A stretch of DNA of 64,000 nt from a gamma proteobacterium L18. GTDB taxonomy: Bacteria > Pseudomonadota > Gammaproteobacteria > Pseudomonadales > Pseudomonadaceae. The stretch covers positions 262,161-326,160 of the forward strand of contig KI547164.1 of the NCBI GenBank assembly GCA_000497835.1. Direction: 5' to 3'. This document shows, piece by piece, positions 51,872-60,639 of the stretch. The position numbers and the translations under genes were made by a program. Under the pieces are notes generated by a model. It saw only the letters and a program-made list of their open reading frames with translations, was not told where the DNA came from and searched no databases. Each line of letters opens with the position of its first letter. Within the stretch, counting starts at the first letter, position 1.

Positions 51872-52102
51872 CTGCTCCCCAGCTCACAGCAGGCCCTTTG
51901 AGAATCTGACAGAAAAATCTGAACGGTCACCATTACAAGACTTCCCGCGCAGGCTCCCCCGTAGGCCCTCGCGTGGGTGCCCGTGGACGCGTTAAGGACC
52001 CTCGCGGGCAGGCGATAAGGACCCCAGCGATGGGACAAAGATGCGCCAAAGCTGTTACAAACCGGGGCCTTACCGTGCTACGCTGAGGCTTCCTAACGTG
52101 CC
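51872..52102. other. Non-coding right end of the satellite
   Basis: About 230 bp with repeated GC-rich words ('ccctcgcg' twice, 'taaggacc' twice) and the GGGACAAA / TGTTACAAAC words shared with the left end. It probably holds integrase arm sites; packaging signals could also lie here. No gene is visible. Confidence 0.5.
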
Positions 52103-53710
52103 TCATTTGTCGGGTGTAAGGATCGTATCCTTCGCCTCTGGCAGCATCTCTGGATAGTCCAGCGTGTAGTGCAGACCCCGAGATTCCTTGCGTTCCATGG
52201 CTGACCTAATCATCAGCTCTGCTACTTGAGCAAGGTTCCTCAGTTCAATCAGGTCTCTGCTCACTCGGTAGTTGCTGTAGAACTCATCGATCTCGTCCAG
52301 CAGCAGGCGCACCCGGTGCTCGGCGCGTTGCAGGCGCTTGGTGGTACGGACGATGCCCACGTAGTCCCACATGAAGCGCCGCAGCTCATCCCAGTTGTGG
52401 GCGATGATCACGTCTTCGTCCGAATCGGTCACCTGGCTGGCGTCCCAGTGCGGCAACTGCTCGGGCAGGGCGGTGTGGGGCAGTTGCTCGACGATGTGCG
52501 CAGCGGCCGAGCGGCCATACACGAAGCATTCGAGCAGCGAATTGCTGGCCATGCGATTGGCGCCGTGCAGGCCGGTGAAGGTGGTTTCGCCGACGGCGTA
52601 CAGGCCCGGCACGTCGGTGCTGCCGTGCTGGTCGATCATCACCCCGCCGCAGGTGTAGTGCGCTGCGGGCACCACCGGGATGGCTTGGCGGGTGATGTCG
52701 ATGCCAAAGGTCAGGCAGCGCTCATAAACAGTGGGGAAGTGGCTGGTGATGAACTCGGCCGGCTTGTGGCTGATGTCCAGGTACACGCAGTCCACGCCCA
52801 GGCGCTTCATTTCATGGTCGATGGCACGGGCAACGATGTCCCGCGGCGCCAGCTCGGCGCGCGGGTCGAAGCGTGGCATGAAGCGTTCGCCGTTGGGCAG
52901 CTTGAGCAGGGCGCCTTCGCCGCGCAGGGCCTCGGTCACCAGGAAGCTCTTGGCCTGGGGGTGATACAGGCAGGTGGGGTGGAACTGGTTGAACTCCAGG
53001 TTGGCCACCCGGCAGCCGGCGCGCCAGGCCATGGCGATACCGTCGCCACAGGCGCCGTCGGGGTTGCTGGTATAGAGGTAGACCTTGGCCGCGCCGCCGG
53101 TGGCCAGGATGGTGAAGCGCGCGCCGAAGGTGTCGACCTCGCCGGTGCTGCGGTCCAGCACGTAGGCGCCCAGGCAGCGATCGCCCTCAAGGCCCAGGCG
53201 GCGCTCGGTGATCAGGTCCACGGCCACGCGCTGTTCCAGCAGTTCGATGTTCGGACGCAGGCGTGCCTGGGCCAGCAGCGTATTGAAGATGGCGGCGCCG
53301 GTGGCGTCGGCGGCGTGAATGATGCGCCGATGGCTGTGGCCGCCTTCGCGCGTCAGGTGGAATTCGAAACTGTTTTCGTCGTGGGCCGGGTCGTCGTCAC
53401 GGGTGAAGGGTACGCCCTGGTCGATCAGCCACTGGATGGCCTCGCGGCTGTGCTCCACGGTGAAACGCACGGCGTCTTCGTGGCACAGCCCACCGCCGGC
53501 ATTGAGGGTGTCTTCGACGTGGGACTGCACCGTGTCCGTGTCGTCCAGGACTGCGGCCACGCCACCCTGGGCCCAGAAGGTCGAACCGTTGGACAGATCA
53601 CCCTTGCTCAGTACCGCAATGCGCAAATGCCCGGGCAGGGTCAGGGCCAGGCTCAAGCCTGCGGCACCGCTGCCAATCACTAGAACGTCGTGTTGATACT
53701 GCTGGCTCAT
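52103..53710 (-). CDS. nadB: L-aspartate oxidase, 3' end supplied by the satellite
   Basis: A 535-residue FAD enzyme that oxidises aspartate to iminoaspartate in NAD synthesis. Motifs: '[20 protein letters not shown]' (dinucleotide binding, residues 8-27), '[16 protein letters not shown]', '[12 protein letters not shown]'-type active region ('[20 protein letters not shown]') and '[20 protein letters not shown]'. Residues 476-535 lie inside the element and are recoded: compared with the displaced native end, K becomes R, Q becomes E, D becomes E, L becomes K, and VPPTYDD becomes TPDK, while many codons differ silently. The active site is untouched, so function should persist. Confidence 0.95.
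   Translation of the reverse strand: MSQQYQHDVLVIGSGAAGLSLALTLPGHLRIAVLSKGDLSNGSTFWAQGGVAAVLDDTDTVQSHVEDTLNAGGGLCHEDAVRFTVEHSREAIQWLIDQGVPFTRDDDPAHDENSFEFHLTREGGHSHRRIIHAADATGAAIFNTLLAQARLRPNIELLEQRVAVDLITERRLGLEGDRCLGAYVLDRSTGEVDTFGARFTILATGGAAKVYLYTSNPDGACGDGIAMAWRAGCRVANLEFNQFHPTCLYHPQAKSFLVTEALRGEGALLKLPNGERFMPRFDPRAELAPRDIVARAIDHEMKRLGVDCVYLDISHKPAEFITSHFPTVYERCLTFGIDITRQAIPVVPAAHYTCGGVMIDQHGSTDVPGLYAVGETTFTGLHGANRMASNSLLECFVYGRSAAAHIVEQLPHTALPEQLPHWDASQVTDSDEDVIIAHNWDELRRFMWDYVGIVRTTKRLQRAEHRVRLLLDEIDEFYSNYRVSRDLIELRNLAQVAELMIRSAMERKESRGLHYTLDYPEMLPEAKDTILTPDK
52268..52285. other. attR core of the nadB-integrated element
   Basis: GTAGTTGCTGTAGAACTC, identical to 45656-45673. To the right the sequence is ordinary high-GC nadB; to the left the codons are those of the element. 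Confidence 0.9.
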
Positions 53711-53816
53711 GTCTGTATTTCCGCGGGTACGACTATTGTTTTCGGCGCAGTCTCCTCCATGGGGGCCTGTGTACGCAATCCTCACTTGGTAGCCCCCCAA
53801 AAATCAAAAGCCAAAC

Positions 53817-54137
53817 AAACAAGGCGGACCAGGCAACCCCACAGACATAACTGGCCCGAAACAAATGTGGGACCGAGGGAACCTCGGGAAGCGCCGCGCG
53901 GGCGGCGCGCGGTCTTGAGAGCGCCGAAAAGTCCCAAGTGAACATCCCAGGCCCACCCAATCCCCAGCCTTCCACAGCGACTACAGGAAAGCGGCGTGGC
54001 TTGGATGTGCATGCCTTGAGGGTTTCGGCGCTCTTGAGACCGCGCGCCGCCCGCGCGGCGCTTCCCGGGCAGAGCCCGGTCCTACGTTTGTTTCGGGCCA
54101 GTTATGTCTGTGGCATTTCCTGGTCCGCCTTGTTTGT
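53817..54137. repeat. Long composite inverted repeat (copy 2)
   Basis: Arms of about 110 bases (53817-53929 and 54025-54137) are near complements around a 95-base centre. Each contains 'ggtccgccttgtt', GTTTCGGGCCAGTTATGTCT, the CCCGGGCAGAGCCCGG-type palindrome and a GCGCCGCGCGGGCGGCGC block, as in copy 1 at 40207-40432. It stands between nadB and algU. It looks like a non-coding composite palindromic element. Confidence 0.85.
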
Positions 54138-54386
54138 AGGGCTTCTGGTTTGTGGGGCAGGTGAACTCGCAGCCACCTACTAGTATAAGAACGCCCCCGG
54201 CTGCACAATAGCAGCGCCTTCATGGCGTTGTGGAACTATACCGTTGGTCGGGATATCAGATACATGAACCGACGGATGGGGCGAATTGCGCGCAGGTTAC
54301 CGGTCTTGAGCCTTGTTACACGGCTGAAACACCTGTACTACCTACGCAATCGCGCAACGTCCGCGGGCGATCCCTGCAAATACCGG

Positions 54387-54415
54387 GAACTTTATGCATT
54401 CACCCGGTATCCATA
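54387..54415 (+). promoter_or_regulatory. Upstream AlgU (sigma-22) promoter of algU
   Basis: GAACTT at 54387-54392, 17 bases, then TCCATA, a fair match to the extracytoplasmic sigma consensus GAACTT-N16/17-TCtgA. It lies about 265 bp upstream of algU. Confidence 0.55.
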
Positions 54416-54582
54416 GACGGTCGCCCATGAGAAGGGAAACGGCGTCGGCTTTATGTGGGGCTGAAGTCGCTGGCCACTGCAAGCGGATTCGACGACAAGA
54501 TTAGTGACGCAGCCGGCCATGACCGCGCTGCGGTTTTCGTGCAGGTCAAAGTATGGCCCGCAGGAAACTTGCTTGGAGGGGA

Positions 54583-54610
54583 GAACTTTTGCGAAAAGCC
54601 CGAGTCTATG
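54583..54610 (+). promoter_or_regulatory. Proximal AlgU (sigma-22) autoregulated promoter
   Basis: GAACTT (54583-54588), 16 bases, TCTATG (54605-54610). The -35 is perfect and the -10 near-perfect for AlgU/RpoE. It lies 47 bp before the algU ATG, as expected for positive autoregulation of this operon. Confidence 0.8.
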
Positions 54611-54656
54611 TTTGCAAGCCTGAACGATGCTCCTCCAGGTACAACGAGGAGTGTTC

Positions 54657-55238
54657 ATGCTAACCCAGGAAGAGGATCAGCAACTGGTCGAGCGTGTTCA
54701 ACGCGGCGACCGGCGAGCTTTTGATCTGTTGGTGCTGAAATACCAGCACAAGATTCTCGGGTTGATCGTGCGATTCGTGCACGACACCCATGAAGCCCAG
54801 GATGTGGCGCAAGAGGCCTTTATCAAGGCTTACCGAGCGCTGGGAAATTTTCGCGGAGACAGTGCCTTTTACACCTGGCTGTACCGCATCGCCATCAATA
54901 CGGCGAAAAACTATCTGGTATCCCGCGGTCGCAGGCCGCCAGATAGCGATGTGAGTTCCGAGGACGCTGAGTTCTACGACGGCGATCATGGCCTCAAGGA
55001 TCTGGAGTCTCCGGAGCGCTCCCTGTTACGCGATGAGATCGAGGGCACCGTCCACCGGACCATCCAGCAACTGCCAGAAGATTTGCGTACGGCGTTAACT
55101 TTACGTGAATTCGATGGTCTGAGTTACGAGGACATTGCAAGTGTCATGCAGTGTCCGGTGGGTACCGTGCGATCTCGGATTTTCCGCGCTCGGGAGGCCA
55201 TAGATAAAGCCCTGCAGCCTTTGTTGCAGGAAACCTGA
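54657..55238 (+). CDS. algU: RNA polymerase sigma factor AlgU (sigma-22)
   Basis: A 193-residue ECF sigma factor, the exact family length. Region 2 includes 'DTHEAQDVAQEAFIKAYRAL' and 'SAFYTWLYRIAINTAKNYL'; region 4 includes 'LREFDGLSYEDIASVMQCPV' followed by 'GTVRSRIFRAREAIDKAL'. It directs envelope-stress and alginate genes and its own operon. GAGGAG precedes the ATG. The anti-sigma gene mucA follows 31 bp later. Confidence 0.97.
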   Translation: MLTQEEDQQLVERVQRGDRRAFDLLVLKYQHKILGLIVRFVHDTHEAQDVAQEAFIKAYRALGNFRGDSAFYTWLYRIAINTAKNYLVSRGRRPPDSDVSSEDAEFYDGDHGLKDLESPERSLLRDEIEGTVHRTIQQLPEDLRTALTLREFDGLSYEDIASVMQCPVGTVRSRIFRAREAIDKALQPLLQET

Positions 55239-55269
55239 GACAGCGGCGACAGCCAAGAGAGGAACCGCC

Positions 55270-55866
55270 ATGAGTCGTGAAGCTTTGCAGGAATCGCTGT
55301 CCGCGGTGATGGATAACGAAGCGGACGAACTGGAACTGCGCAGGGTCATCAACGCCCTGGAAGATCCGGAAACACGTGCAACCTGGAATCGCTACCAGAT
55401 TGCCCGTGCTGTAATGCACAAGGACTTGCTTGACCCACGCCTGGACCTGGCGACCGCCGTGTCGGCTGCCATTGCCGAGGAAGTCGCACCGGTCAAGGCC
55501 TCTCGCGGCCCGTGGCGCAGCATCGGCCGTCTGGCCGTGGCTGCTTCGGTTACCGTTGCGGTACTGGCCGGCGTGCGCCTGTACAACCAGGACGAGATCG
55601 CTGGCAACCAGCTGGCCCAGCAGCAACCGGCCACCCAGCAGGCGCCTTCCATGCCGCAAGTGCAGGGCCCGGCCGTGTTGGCAGGCTACACTGAAAGCAC
55701 CGACCAGAGCACCGGCCCGATGGCCAACGGCGTTCTGCAAGGTCAGGCCGGCGCGCACGACCAGCGTTTGCCAGGCTACCTGCGCCAGCACGCCCAGGAA
55801 GCGGCGTTGAAGGGCACTGAAAGCGCGCTGCCTTACGCACGTGCAGCGAGCCTTGAAAACCATTAA
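55270..55866 (+). CDS. mucA: Anti-sigma factor MucA
   Basis: A 198-residue inner-membrane anti-sigma factor. The N-terminal cytoplasmic domain ('QESLSAVMDNEADELELRRV', 'WNRYQIARAVMHKDL') holds AlgU. The single membrane helix is 'LAVAASVTVAVLAGVRLY' (about 88-105). The periplasmic tail, 'LPGYLRQHAQEAALKGTESA', is the MucB-binding and protease-sensed part. No truncation is visible, so a mucA22-type mucoid allele is not indicated. Confidence 0.95.
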   Translation: MSREALQESLSAVMDNEADELELRRVINALEDPETRATWNRYQIARAVMHKDLLDPRLDLATAVSAAIAEEVAPVKASRGPWRSIGRLAVAASVTVAVLAGVRLYNQDEIAGNQLAQQQPATQQAPSMPQVQGPAVLAGYTESTDQSTGPMANGVLQGQAGAHDQRLPGYLRQHAQEAALKGTESALPYARAASLENH

Positions 55867-55875
55867 GGGAGCTTC

Positions 55876-56835
55876 ATGCGCGCCATACCGTTACTACCGC
55901 TATTGCTCGGTTCCTGCCTGAGCGTCCCGGCTTTCGCGGCCACCGACGCTTCCCAATGGCTTAACCGCCTGGCCCAGGCCGAGCAACAGCAGAGCTTCCA
56001 GGGTACTTTCGTTTACGAGCGCAGCGGCAATTTCTCCACCCACGACATCTGGCATCGCGCCCAGAACGGCAAGGTCAGCGAGCGGCTTCTGCAGCTCGAT
56101 GGCTCGGCCCAGGAAGTCGTGCGTGTGGATGGACGCACCCAATGCGTGAGTGGGACCCTGGTTCCCGGTGTGAGCGAGGCGCCTGATTCATCCGGCCGCG
56201 TGCTGGACCCACTCAAACTGATGTCCTGGTACGACCTTGCGGTCGCCGGGCAGTCCCGGGTCGCCGGGCGTGACGCCACCATCGTCACCCTGACGCCCAA
56301 GGATCAGCATCGCTACGGTTTCGAATTGCACCTGGACAGCAAAACTGGCCTGCCGCTCAAGTCGTTGCTGCTCGACGACAAGGGGCGCCTGCTGGAACGC
56401 TTCCAGTTCACCCGTCTTGATACCGCCGTGCCCACCGATGCCGAACTGGCTGCCAGTGATAACTGCAAGCCGTTGGCACCTTCGGTCGTGGCGGCTGCGC
56501 CTGCACCGGCGGCCGGCCATTGGCATTCGGACTGGCTGCCGCCTGGCTTCGAGCTGGCAGGCAGTTCGGCGCGCAAGGACCCCGACAGCAAGACCACCGT
56601 CACCAGCCTGATGTATGACGATGGCCTGGCACGCTTTTCGGTATTCCTGGAGCCGCTCAACGGTTCCGTGGGCACCGACACGCGCACCCAGTTGGGGCCT
56701 ACCTCCGCCGTCTCGCGACGCCTGACCACACCGGCAGGTGAGGTCATGGTCACGGTAGTGGGCGAGATCCCGATCGGCACGGCCGAGCGCATCGCCCTGT
56801 CGATGCGTGCCCAAGACGCCCAGGCCAAGAATTGA
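55876..56835 (+). CDS. mucB: Periplasmic regulator MucB
   Basis: A 319-residue protein with a signal peptide ('LLPLLLGSCLSVPAFA'). The MucB/RseB lipoprotein-like first domain ('QSFQGTFVYERSGNFSTHDI') and the C-terminal domain ('WLPPGFELAGSSARKDPDS') are in order. MucB protects MucA from cleavage and senses mislocalised lipopolysaccharide or lipid. It follows mucA by 9 bp. Confidence 0.95.
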   Translation: MRAIPLLPLLLGSCLSVPAFAATDASQWLNRLAQAEQQQSFQGTFVYERSGNFSTHDIWHRAQNGKVSERLLQLDGSAQEVVRVDGRTQCVSGTLVPGVSEAPDSSGRVLDPLKLMSWYDLAVAGQSRVAGRDATIVTLTPKDQHRYGFELHLDSKTGLPLKSLLLDDKGRLLERFQFTRLDTAVPTDAELAASDNCKPLAPSVVAAAPAPAAGHWHSDWLPPGFELAGSSARKDPDSKTTVTSLMYDDGLARFSVFLEPLNGSVGTDTRTQLGPTSAVSRRLTTPAGEVMVTVVGEIPIGTAERIALSMRAQDAQAKN

Positions 56836-57009
56836 GGCAGCAATGCTGAGCAGGAAAGGGCGTGCAGGGAGTGCGCCACGGCATCCATTACAAGGGATGT
56901 CGAAATGAAACTTCTGTCAGTCAGGTTGCAAAATCCCTTGAATTTTTCTATAGGTCAGACCCTCAAGGGTCTGGCCTTGTCTGCTGTTTCAGGATCGCCA
57001 CTGCCGACT

Positions 57010-57052
57010 AACCCGGACCCGGACATTGCCCTGCGGCAGTGCCCGGGTTTTG
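57010..57052 (+). terminator. Hairpin between mucB and mucD
   Basis: AACCCGGACCCGGACATTGC faces GGCAGTGCCCGGGTT, then TTTT: a long stem with a CTGC loop. It could end or attenuate transcription of algU-mucA-mucB before mucD. The 269-bp gap has no mucC; an apparent 72-codon frame here shows no MucC sequence. Confidence 0.6.
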
Positions 57053-57104
57053 TGCGTCTGGCGAACCCCTTTGCTAAACCTTGCTCGTTAAATACGGGAG
57101 CCGT

Positions 57105-58541
57105 ATGTCGATACTACGCTTGAAGAACTACCTGACCGTGTGCGCCGCCGTGCTGATGCTCGGCCAGGCTGTCACCGCCCAGGCCGAGGCGCTGCCTGAC
57201 TTTACCAACCTGGTGGAGCAGGCCTCACCCGCCGTCGTCAACATCAGTACCACGCAGAAGCTGCCCGACCGCAGCGCCGCCGCCGGCGACATGCCGGACT
57301 TGGATGACCTGCCGCCGGCCTTCCGCGACTTCTTCCGCAACATGCCGCGCTCGCCACGCAGCCCCAAGGGCGGTGATCGCCAGCGCGAAGCCCAGTCCTT
57401 GGGGTCGGGCTTCATCATCTCCAATGATGGCTATGTGCTGACCAACAACCACGTGATCGCCGACGCCGATGAAATCATCGTGCGCCTGTCTGACCGCAGC
57501 GAGCTGAAAGCCAAGCTGGTGGGCACGGACCCGCGCACTGACGTGGCGGTGCTGAAAATCGACGGCAAGAACCTGCCGACCGTGAAGCTGGGTGATTCCG
57601 ACAAACTCAAGGTGGGTGAATGGGTACTGGCCATCGGCTCGCCGTTTGGTTTTGATCACTCCGTCACCAAGGGCATCGTCAGCGCCAAGGGCCGTACGCT
57701 GCCCAACGACGCCTATGTGCCGTTCATCCAGACCGACGTAGCCATCAACCCGGGCAACTCCGGTGGCCCGCTGTTCAACATGAACGGCGAGGTTGTGGGC
57801 ATCAATTCGCAGATCTTCACCCGTTCGGGTGGCTTCATGGGCCTGTCGTTCGCCATCCCGATCGACGTGGCCATGGACGTGGCCAACCAGCTGAAGAAAG
57901 ACGGCAAGGTCAGCCGCGGCTGGCTGGGCGTGGTCATTCAGGAAGTGAACAAGGACCTGGCCGAGTCGTTTGGCCTGGACAAGCCGGCCGGTGCCCTGGT
58001 GGCCCAGTTGGTTGAAGATGGCCCGGCGGCCAAATCCGGCCTGCAGGTGGGCGACGTGATCCTGAGCATGAACGGCCAGCCGATCATCATGTCGGCCGAC
58101 CTGCCGCACCTGGTGGGCGGCCTCAAGGCCGGCGCCAAGGCCAGCCTGGAAGTGGTTCGCGAAGGCAAGCGCAAGACCATCGACGTGACCGTCGGTGCGA
58201 TGCCGGCCAATGACGACGACATCGTCGCCGGTGCCGGTGGCAAGGCCCAGGCCGAAAGCAACAGCAACCGCCTGGGTGTTTCGGTGGCCGACCTGACCGC
58301 TGATCAGAAAAAGTCGCTGGACCTGCAGAGCGGTGTGGTCATCAAGGACGTCCAGGACGGCCCGGCCGCGCTGATCGGTTTGCAACCGGGTGATGTCATC
58401 ACCCACCTGAACAACCAGGCCATCGGTTCGGCGAAGGAATTCACCGACATCGCCAAGGGCCTGCCGAAGAACCGCTCTGTGTCCATGCGCGTGCTGCGCC
58501 AGGGCCGTGCGAGCTTCATCACCTTCAAACTGAGCGAGTGA
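57105..58541 (+). CDS. mucD: Periplasmic serine protease MucD (DegP-like)
   Basis: A 478-residue HtrA protease. Signal peptide 'LTVCAAVLMLGQAVTAQA'. Catalytic His in 'LTNNHVIADADEI', Asp in 'DPRTDVAVLKI' and Ser in 'INPGNSGGPLFN'. Two PDZ domains follow ('GWLGVVIQEVNKDLAESFGL' and 'NRLGVSVADLTADQKKSLDL'). It degrades misfolded envelope proteins and so limits AlgU activation. GGGAG precedes the ATG. Confidence 0.95.
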   Translation: MSILRLKNYLTVCAAVLMLGQAVTAQAEALPDFTNLVEQASPAVVNISTTQKLPDRSAAAGDMPDLDDLPPAFRDFFRNMPRSPRSPKGGDRQREAQSLGSGFIISNDGYVLTNNHVIADADEIIVRLSDRSELKAKLVGTDPRTDVAVLKIDGKNLPTVKLGDSDKLKVGEWVLAIGSPFGFDHSVTKGIVSAKGRTLPNDAYVPFIQTDVAINPGNSGGPLFNMNGEVVGINSQIFTRSGGFMGLSFAIPIDVAMDVANQLKKDGKVSRGWLGVVIQEVNKDLAESFGLDKPAGALVAQLVEDGPAAKSGLQVGDVILSMNGQPIIMSADLPHLVGGLKAGAKASLEVVREGKRKTIDVTVGAMPANDDDIVAGAGGKAQAESNSNRLGVSVADLTADQKKSLDLQSGVVIKDVQDGPAALIGLQPGDVITHLNNQAIGSAKEFTDIAKGLPKNRSVSMRVLRQGRASFITFKLSE

Positions 58542-58562
58542 TTGCTGTAGCCTGAAGCAGGG

Positions 58563-58590
58563 AAGGGCGGTCACTGACCGCCCTTTTTTG
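58563..58590 (+). terminator. Intrinsic terminator after mucD
   Basis: AAGGGCGGTCA (58563-58573) pairs with TGACCGCCCTT (58575-58585), followed by TTTT. A perfect 11-bp stem ends the mucD transcript. Confidence 0.9.
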
Positions 58591-58604
58591 GTTTTGTGGC
58601 GCCT

Positions 58605-58704
58605 GGTTCCCGGGCAGAGCCCGGTCCTACACCGGTCGCGGCAGTTGTGTCAGGGAGGCAAAGCGTGGCCTGATCGGTGTAGGACCGGGCTCTGCCCGGG
58701 AACC
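58605..58704. repeat. REP-type palindrome, 'TTCCCGGGCAGAGCCCGGTC' family
   Basis: GGTTCCCGGGCAGAGCCCGG (continuing TCCTACACC) at the left and its perfect 29-base complement at 58676-58704, around a 42-base loop. It fills most of the gap between mucD and lepA. Confidence 0.88.
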
Positions 58705-58834
58705 GGCACCCCCGATCCAACATGAACAAACACCCGGCAATAACCCCAATTTCCCCACACCACGGATAATCAGGTACAATTCCCGGCTATTTTTCGTTGG
58801 GCGTCCAGCCCGCAGCCTTTTCGAGTGTTGATCC

Positions 58835-60634
58835 GTGAGTGATTTGAGTCATATCCGCAATTTCTCCATCATCGCCCACATTGACCATGGCAAGTCGACG
58901 CTGGCCGATCGGTTCATCCAGATGTGCGGCGGCCTGGCCGATCGCGAGATGGAAGCTCAGGTGCTGGACTCCATGGACCTGGAGCGTGAGCGTGGCATTA
59001 CCATCAAGGCCCACAGCGTCACGCTGCACTACAAGGCTCAGGATGGTAAAACCTACCAGCTGAACTTCATCGACACCCCCGGCCACGTCGACTTCACCTA
59101 TGAAGTCAGCCGTTCGCTGGCCGCCTGCGAAGGCGCGCTGCTGGTGGTCGATGCTGGCCAGGGCGTAGAAGCCCAGTCGGTTGCCAACTGCTACACCGCC
59201 ATCGAGCAGGGCCTGGAAGTCATGCCCGTGCTCAACAAGATGGACCTGCCCCAGGCCGACCCAGATCGCGTCAAGGACGAGATCGAGAAGGTCATCGGCA
59301 TCGACGCCACCGACGCCGTCGCGTGCAGCGCCAAGAGCGGCATGGGCGTGCTCGACGTGCTCGAGCGCCTGGTACAGGACATCCCGGCCCCTACCGGCAA
59401 CATCGAAGATCCGCTGCAAGCCTTGATCATCGACTCCTGGTTCGACAACTACCTGGGCGTCGTGTCCCTGGTACGCGTGCGCCATGGCCGCGTGAAAAAG
59501 GGCGACAAGATTCTGGTCAAGTCCACCGGCAAGGTGCACCTGGTCGACAGCGTGGGCGTGTTCACCCCCAAGCACACCGCCACCGCCGACCTGAAAGCCG
59601 GCGAAGTGGGCTTCATCATCGCCAGCATCAAGGACATTCACGGTGCACCGGTCGGTGACACCCTGACCCTGAGCAGCACCCCCGACGTGGCCGTGCTGCC
59701 CGGTTTCAAACGCATCCAGCCGCAGGTCTACGCCGGCCTGTTCCCGGTCAGCTCCGAAGACTTCGAAGACTTCCGCGACGCACTGTCCAAGCTGACCCTC
59801 AACGACTCGTCGTTGCAGTACCTGCCGGAAAGCTCCGACGCCTTGGGCTTCGGTTTCCGTTGCGGCTTCCTTGGCATGCTGCACATGGAGATCATCCAGG
59901 AGCGCCTGGAGCGCGAGTACGACCTGGACCTGATCACCACCGCGCCAAGCGTAATCTTTGAAGTGGTGCTCAAGACTGGAGAGACCATCTACGTCGACAA
60001 CCCGTCCAAGCTGCCGGACGTGTCGTCGGTTGAAGATTTCCGCGAGCCTATCGTGGCAGCCACTATCCTTGTGCCTCAAGAGCACCTGGGCAACGTCATT
60101 ACCCTGTGCATCGAGAAGCGTGGCGTGCAGCGCGACATGCAGTTCCTCGGCAGCCAGGTGCAGGTGCGTTACGACCTGCCGATGAACGAAGTGGTACTGG
60201 ACTTCTTCGACCGTCTGAAATCCACCAGCCGCGGCTATGCTTCCCTGGACTACCATTTCGATCGCTACCAGTCGGCCAACCTGGTCAAGCTGGACGTGCT
60301 GATCAACGGTGACAAGGTCGACGCCCTGGCCCTGATCGTTCACCGCGACAACGCCCACTACAAGGGCCGCGCGCTGACCGAGAAGATGAAAGAACTGATT
60401 CCTCGCCAGATGTTCGACGTTGCGATCCAGGCCGCCATCGGCGGGCAGATCGTGGCCCGAACCACTGTCAAGGCGCTCAGAAAGAACGTACTGGCCAAAT
60501 GCTACGGCGGTGACGTCAGCCGTAAGCGCAAGCTGTTGGAAAAGCAGAAGGCCGGTAAGAAACGCATGAAGCAGGTGGGTAACGTGGAAATTCCACAAGA
60601 AGCCTTCCTCGCCGTGCTCAGGTTGGATAGTTAG
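58835..60634 (+). CDS. lepA: Elongation factor 4 (LepA)
   Basis: A 599-residue translational GTPase, the standard length, from a GTG start. G1 '[14 protein letters not shown]', G3 '[15 protein letters not shown]', G4 '[10 protein letters not shown]'. The C-terminal LepA-specific domain with basic '[20 protein letters not shown]' is complete. It can move stalled or mistranslocated ribosomes back. Operon with lepB, 5 bp apart. Confidence 0.97.
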   Translation: MSDLSHIRNFSIIAHIDHGKSTLADRFIQMCGGLADREMEAQVLDSMDLERERGITIKAHSVTLHYKAQDGKTYQLNFIDTPGHVDFTYEVSRSLAACEGALLVVDAGQGVEAQSVANCYTAIEQGLEVMPVLNKMDLPQADPDRVKDEIEKVIGIDATDAVACSAKSGMGVLDVLERLVQDIPAPTGNIEDPLQALIIDSWFDNYLGVVSLVRVRHGRVKKGDKILVKSTGKVHLVDSVGVFTPKHTATADLKAGEVGFIIASIKDIHGAPVGDTLTLSSTPDVAVLPGFKRIQPQVYAGLFPVSSEDFEDFRDALSKLTLNDSSLQYLPESSDALGFGFRCGFLGMLHMEIIQERLEREYDLDLITTAPSVIFEVVLKTGETIYVDNPSKLPDVSSVEDFREPIVAATILVPQEHLGNVITLCIEKRGVQRDMQFLGSQVQVRYDLPMNEVVLDFFDRLKSTSRGYASLDYHFDRYQSANLVKLDVLINGDKVDALALIVHRDNAHYKGRALTEKMKELIPRQMFDVAIQAAIGGQIVARTTVKALRKNVLAKCYGGDVSRKRKLLEKQKAGKKRMKQVGNVEIPQEAFLAVLRLDS

Positions 60635-60639
60635 GTCCT

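Larger units (their letters stand above)
45656..52285. mobile_element. 6.6-kb phage-satellite-like integrative element in nadB
   Basis: The element is bounded by an 18-bp direct repeat and lies in the nadB reading frame, carrying a substitute for the last 60 codons. Gene order, all left to right: integrase, DUF1508, HNH nuclease, unknown, coiled-coil unknown, capsid-like, KilA-N-type, membrane peptide. Base and codon use are less GC-rich than the flanks. Two gh-1-like phage RNA polymerase promoters, a terminator-like hairpin after the capsid gene and an AT-rich tract are present. There is no polymerase, terminase, portal, tail or lysis gene of usual size. The best reading is a satellite exploiting T7-like phages; a deletion-reduced T7-like prophage is the alternative. 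Confidence 0.8.

Noticed and set aside
51990..52020. A third phage promoter (TTAAGGACCCTCGCGGGCAG) at the right end of the satellite
   Set aside because: Only ACCCTC and a few other bases agree; the CACTAT core is missing.
45656..52285. Reading the element as an ordinary T7-like prophage
   Set aside because: Too small and lacks polymerase, portal, terminase, tail and lysis genes; both ends are intact att sites, so simple truncation at an edge is not apparent. Internal deletion cannot be fully excluded.
55270..55866. A mucoid mucA mutation
   Set aside because: The frame is full length, with an intact membrane helix and periplasmic tail.
56905..57123. A 72-codon frame between mucB and mucD that could be taken for mucC
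   Set aside because: It lacks MucC sequence and membrane segments, overlaps a terminator-like hairpin and runs into the mucD start. mucC appears simply absent.
58787..60598. Very long open frame on the minus strand opposite lepA
   Set aside because: It is the mirror of a GC-rich conserved gene and shows no protein-like motifs; the same applies to the long opposite frames over bglX, dctB, nadB and the tct genes.
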